NCBI GenBank assembly: GCA_023957385.1
Contig: JAMLGZ010000001.1
Location: 916,923-980,922 of the forward strand
Origin: Brumimicrobium sp.
Lineage (GTDB): Bacteria > Bacteroidota > Bacteroidia > Flavobacteriales_D > Crocinitomicaceae
Reading direction: 5' to 3'
Length of the DNA stretch: 64,000 nt
Below are positions 61,095-64,000 of this stretch, one piece after another. The notes under the pieces are model-generated. The model did not search any database, was not told the DNA's origin, and saw only the letters and a program-made list of their open reading frames with translations. Numbering within the stretch: the first letter of the stretch is position 1; the number at the start of each line of letters is the position of its first letter. The position numbers were made by a program, and so were the translations under genes.

Positions 61095-62299
61095 ACTCTT
61101 TCTAGAATTGTAGCATATCCTTGCCCAACGCCAATACAAAGAGTTACTAAAGCATATCGTTTTTGAGTTTTTTGGAGTTGGATAGCAGCCGTTTGTAGTA
61201 TACGAGCACCAGTCATTCCGAGTGGATGACCGATAGCAATAGCACCACCGTTCGGGTTGATACGTGAATCATTATCTGCTAATCCCCACTGACGAGTACA
61301 AGCTAATGCTTGAGCGGCAAAAGCTTCGTTAAGCTCTATGATATCCATATCATTCATGGTTAACCCTGTACGTTTAAATAACTTATTAGCAGCATACACA
61401 GGGCCTATCCCCATGATTCTTGGCTCTACTCCTGCAATAGCAGCACCTACTATTCTTGCGATAGGTTTTAATTGATGATCTTTTATTCCTTGCTCACTTG
61501 CAATAAGTAAGGCAGCTGCTCCATCGTTTAATCCTGAAGCATTACCTGCAGTAACGGATCCGTCTTTCTTGAAAGCAGGTCGTAATCCAGCTAAAATTTC
61601 TACGGTAGTTCCAGCTTTAAAGAATTCATCTTTACTAAAAATAAGCGAGTCTTGTTTTTTACGTGGAATTTCTACTGCAATCACTTCTTCAGCTAATCTT
61701 CCATTTTCCCATGCGGTTGCAGCCTTTTGTTGTGACCAAGCAGCAAATTTATCCTGATCTTCTCTAGAAATACCATATTTTTCTACTAAATTTTCAGCTG
61801 TTATTCCCATTCCATCTGTTCCATATACTTCATGGAGTTTTGGATTAATAAAACGCCACCCAAAGGATGAATCATACATTTTTGAATCTGTACCAAAAGC
61901 TTGCTCGGATTTACTAATTACCCATGGACTTCGTGTCATGTTTTCTACGCCACCTGCAAGATAAACTTCTCCAGCACCGTCTTTTATTGCACGTGCAGCA
62001 TTGATAGCAGCTGCCATTCCTGAAGAACACAATCTATTTACTGTTTCCCCACCAATTGTATAAGGTAAACCTGCAAGCAAAAGCGACATTCTAGCAACAT
62101 TCCTATTATCTTCCCCAGCTTGGTTAGCACAACCCATAATCACATCTTCAATAGCATTTGGGTCTAGATTTTTATTGCGGTTTACTATTTCTTTTAAAAC
62201 AAGTGCTGCCATATCATCTGGTCTAACAGCAGATAATGTTCCTTTGAAATTCCCTATTGGAGTTCTAATTCCGTCAATTATGTATGCGTCTTTGGTCAT
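61091..62299 (-). CDS. Acetyl-CoA C-acyltransferase (thiolase)
   Basis: The 402-residue thiolase has the active Cys in NRLCSSGMAA (about residue 88), the GGAIAIGHPLGMTGAR motif with the His and the second Cys in LCIGVGQGYA. The overall length and motifs fit FadA/AtoB. It joins or cleaves acyl-CoA in beta-oxidation; direction cannot be told from sequence. It is monocistronic and its end overlaps the GlmU-like gene by four bases. Confidence 0.93.
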   Translation of the reverse strand: MTKDAYIIDGIRTPIGNFKGTLSAVRPDDMAALVLKEIVNRNKNLDPNAIEDVIMGCANQAGEDNRNVARMSLLLAGLPYTIGGETVNRLCSSGMAAAINAARAIKDGAGEVYLAGGVENMTRSPWVISKSEQAFGTDSKMYDSSFGWRFINPKLHEVYGTDGMGITAENLVEKYGISREDQDKFAAWSQQKAATAWENGRLAEEVIAVEIPRKKQDSLIFSKDEFFKAGTTVEILAGLRPAFKKDGSVTAGNASGLNDGAAALLIASEQGIKDHQLKPIARIVGAAIAGVEPRIMGIGPVYAANKLFKRTGLTMNDMDIIELNEAFAAQALACTRQWGLADNDSRINPNGGAIAIGHPLGMTGARILQTAAIQLQKTQKRYALVTLCIGVGQGYATILERV

Positions 62300-62443
62300 G
62301 TCATCAATTTTGAAAGGCTAAATTAATAACATTTTTTGGGGCAATAAGCATAAAATAGATAAGAATAATAGAATTAAGGATAAACGGAGTAATTATCTTT
62401 TGAAAAAAACACATATTTCATGACGAATTTCCAAAAAAGTCAT

Positions 62444-62451
62444 TAACTTTG
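62444..62451 (+). promoter_or_regulatory. -7 element of the tRNA-Leu gene
   Basis: TAACTTTG matches TAnnTTTG and lies about 55 bases before the mature tRNA 5' end. Confidence 0.5.
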
Positions 62452-62507
62452 CACTCGCTTTTAATTGAAAAAAGTATTTAAACAACGGTTTAGATTAAGT
62501 GAAAGCA

Positions 62508-62589
62508 GCGGATGTGATGGAATTGGTAGACATGCCAGACTTAGGATCTGGTGCCGCGAGGCGTGGGGGTTCGACTCCCTTCATCCGCA
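62508..62589 (+). tRNA. tRNA-Leu (anticodon UAG)
   Basis: The 82-nt gene folds as a class II tRNA: acceptor GCGGATG / CATCCGC with discriminator A, D-arm, anticodon stem CCAGA / TCTGG with loop CTTAGGA and anticodon TAG at 62542-62544, a variable arm (TGCCGCGAGGCGT) and a T-arm with GGTTCGACTCC. The CCA end is not encoded. Confidence 0.95.
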
Positions 62590-62600
62590 CAAATTAAAAG

Positions 62601-62633
62601 TGGTATAAGTGCAAGCTTGTACCATTTTTTTTT
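62601..62633 (+). terminator. Rho-independent terminator after tRNA-Leu
   Basis: A 9-bp stem (62601-62609 with 62616-62624, tggtataag / cttgtacca, one G-T pair) is followed by nine T residues. It separates the tRNA from trigger factor. Confidence 0.85.
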
Positions 62634-62672
62634 AACAAGCAAGTTTGTATTTTAAGTTATACGATACGTAAT

Positions 62673-64000
62673 ATGAAAGTAGTAAAAGAAAACATCGATG
62701 ATCTAAATGCGCTTTTAACAGTGACAGTAGAAAAGAAAGATTATCAAGAGAAGGTGGATAAAGCTTTAAACGATTATAGAAAGAAAGCAAATATTCCCGG
62801 ATTTAGAAAAGGAATGGTTCCTATGGGAATGATTAAGAAGCAATATGGAAAATCACTATTAGCTGATGAATTAAATCGTTTAGTTGGGGAAAGCCTTTAT
62901 AAATATATTGAGGATGAAAAATTAGATATACTTGGGAATCCACTTCCGAAAAATGACATTGAAGTAAAAGGTGATTTTGACAATCCGGACAACTTTGAAT
63001 TTGTTTATGAAATTGGAATGGCTCCGAAGCTAGATATTAAATTAACTGCAAAAAACAAATATCCATACACAAAAGTAAAAGTGGATAAGAAACTTATCGA
63101 CCAGCAAATTGAAGATCTTACTAGACGTTATGGAAAATTAGTTAGTTCTGAAACTGTGGGAGAAAAAGACATGATCATGGGGCAGTTTGTAGAATTAACG
63201 GATAAAGGAGAAATTAAAGAAGGTGGAGTTATGAATAATTCTACTGTTACTATGGAGTTTATCGATAAGAAAGCCCAAAAAGAATTATTAGGAAAGAAAG
63301 TAGGAGATAAAATTGTGATCGATCCTATGTTGATGGCTCGAGATAATCATGATGCCCATCACATGTTAAATATACCAGAGTCTGATATTCCAAATATTTC
63401 CAAAAAATTCCAATTTACAATCAATGAAGTAAAAGTGATGCAGCCTGCGGAAATGAATCAAGATTTATTTGATAAATTGTTCGGCAAAGACCAAATTACT
63501 TCAGAAAAAGATTTACGCGATAAATTAAAAGAGGATTTAACTAAGATGTTTGAAAAAGATAGTGAACGTATCTTAGTAAGACGAATTTCTGCTGATTTAT
63601 TGAAGAAAACAGATGTTCAATTACCAAACGAATTCTTAAAAAGATGGATTATCGCTTCACAAGAAACTCCAATTACTATGGAGGAGGTGAATAGTGATTA
63701 TGAAAACTATACAAGAAGTTTGAAATGGCAATTAATTCAGAATAACATTTTCAAAGCCAATGAAATTAAAATTGGTCATGAGGAGGCTATTCACTATACC
63801 AAAGGCTTATTAGCAAATCAATATGCACAGTACGGCATGCCAATTCCTGAGGATAAAGAGTTAGCACATTCAGCTCATCATGTATTGGAGAATCAAAAAG
63901 AAGCTCAACAAATCTATGATATGATTGGTGAGGATAAATTGATTAACTTCTTTAAAGAAACTGTGAAGTTAGATGAGAATGAAGTAGATTATGAAGAGTT
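62673..64000 (+). CDS. tig: Trigger factor chaperone, 3' end outside the window
   Basis: The frame opens at the ATG at 62673 and is still open at the window edge (442 codons), close to the usual full length of about 450. The N-terminal ribosome-binding domain is clear: MKVVKENIDDLNALLTVTVE and the signature IPGFRKGMVP (about residue 42). The middle peptidyl-prolyl isomerase-like domain (about 150-250) is divergent, as in other Bacteroidota, and the helical C-terminal chaperone domain follows. It binds nascent chains at the ribosome exit tunnel. It lies 40 bases after the tRNA terminator. Confidence 0.92.
   Translation, partial: MKVVKENIDDLNALLTVTVEKKDYQEKVDKALNDYRKKANIPGFRKGMVPMGMIKKQYGKSLLADELNRLVGESLYKYIEDEKLDILGNPLPKNDIEVKGDFDNPDNFEFVYEIGMAPKLDIKLTAKNKYPYTKVKVDKKLIDQQIEDLTRRYGKLVSSETVGEKDMIMGQFVELTDKGEIKEGGVMNNSTVTMEFIDKKAQKELLGKKVGDKIVIDPMLMARDNHDAHHMLNIPESDIPNISKKFQFTINEVKVMQPAEMNQDLFDKLFGKDQITSEKDLRDKLKEDLTKMFEKDSERILVRRISADLLKKTDVQLPNEFLKRWIIASQETPITMEEVNSDYENYTRSLKWQLIQNNIFKANEIKIGHEEAIHYTKGLLANQYAQYGMPIPEDKELAHSAHHVLENQKEAQQIYDMIGEDKLINFFKETVKLDENEVDYEE

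Overview
The window is a chromosomal segment of a Bacteroidota bacterium, most likely a member of the Flavobacteriales. The evidence is AT-rich DNA, promoters of the TTTG / TAnnTTTG type, several proteins with a C-terminal type IX secretion (T9SS) sorting domain, a fused CcoNO cbb3 oxidase subunit, a PorE-like OmpA lipoprotein and a TonB receptor with a carboxypeptidase-regulatory-like domain. A finer placement (for example a Crocinitomicaceae-like lineage) is only a guess. I see no prophage, transposase, integrase or CRISPR array; most of the window is ordinary vertical gene content.

Layout. 1-3.3 kb: end of a T9SS cargo gene, a TlpA-like thioredoxin coupled to a CoA-binding protein, a small lipoprotein, a Crp/Fnr-type regulator and a secreted thioredoxin. 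3.5-6.4 kb: an unknown helical protein and the copper P-type ATPase CcoI. 6.6-11.2 kb: three tandem paralogous T9SS cargo proteins and a SUMF1-fold protein, followed by a GC-rich nested inverted repeat with tandem copies. 11.7-20.2 kb: an RND/MMPL transporter, a Nudix hydrolase, RarA and a 1430-residue exported beta-propeller protein ending in a caspase-like protease domain. 20.3-26.3 kb: the cbb3 oxidase operon ccoS-ccoNO-ccoQ-ccoP-ccoG-ccoH-tauE-like. 26.5-28.2 kb: four DUF2249 domains fused to a Ric/ScdA-like hemerythrin. 28.5-35.1 kb: MarC, two tandem unknown secreted paralogs, a ferredoxin coupled to a U32-family protein, and a TPR histidine kinase with its NarL-type regulator. 35.5-40.8 kb: an S4 RNA-binding protein and three tandem POT peptide transporters. 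41-54.6 kb: an M1 peptidase, a TonB receptor with a small Cys/His-rich partner, a queE-porE-ubiA operon, a frameshifted BNR-repeat T9SS protein, Maf, a J-domain protein, MenE and a thioredoxin. 54.7-64 kb: rpsA with a structured leader, a DUF2279 protein, FabF, a beta-barrel protein, a GlmU-like protein, a thiolase, tRNA-Leu(UAG) and the start of trigger factor.

How the parts connect. The clearest theme is microaerobic respiration and its control. A Crp/Fnr regulator, CcoI and the full cbb3 operon lie within 25 kb, and TGA-N6-TCA palindromes sit upstream of the regulator, of the gene before ccoI, of ccoS and of one POT gene. This suggests a local Fnr-like regulon. A second theme is T9SS: five cargo proteins and a PorE-like component. 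The most interesting unexplained signal is in the rpsA 5' leader, where two hairpins have loops complementary over 7 nt, which could form a kissing complex and regulate S1 synthesis.
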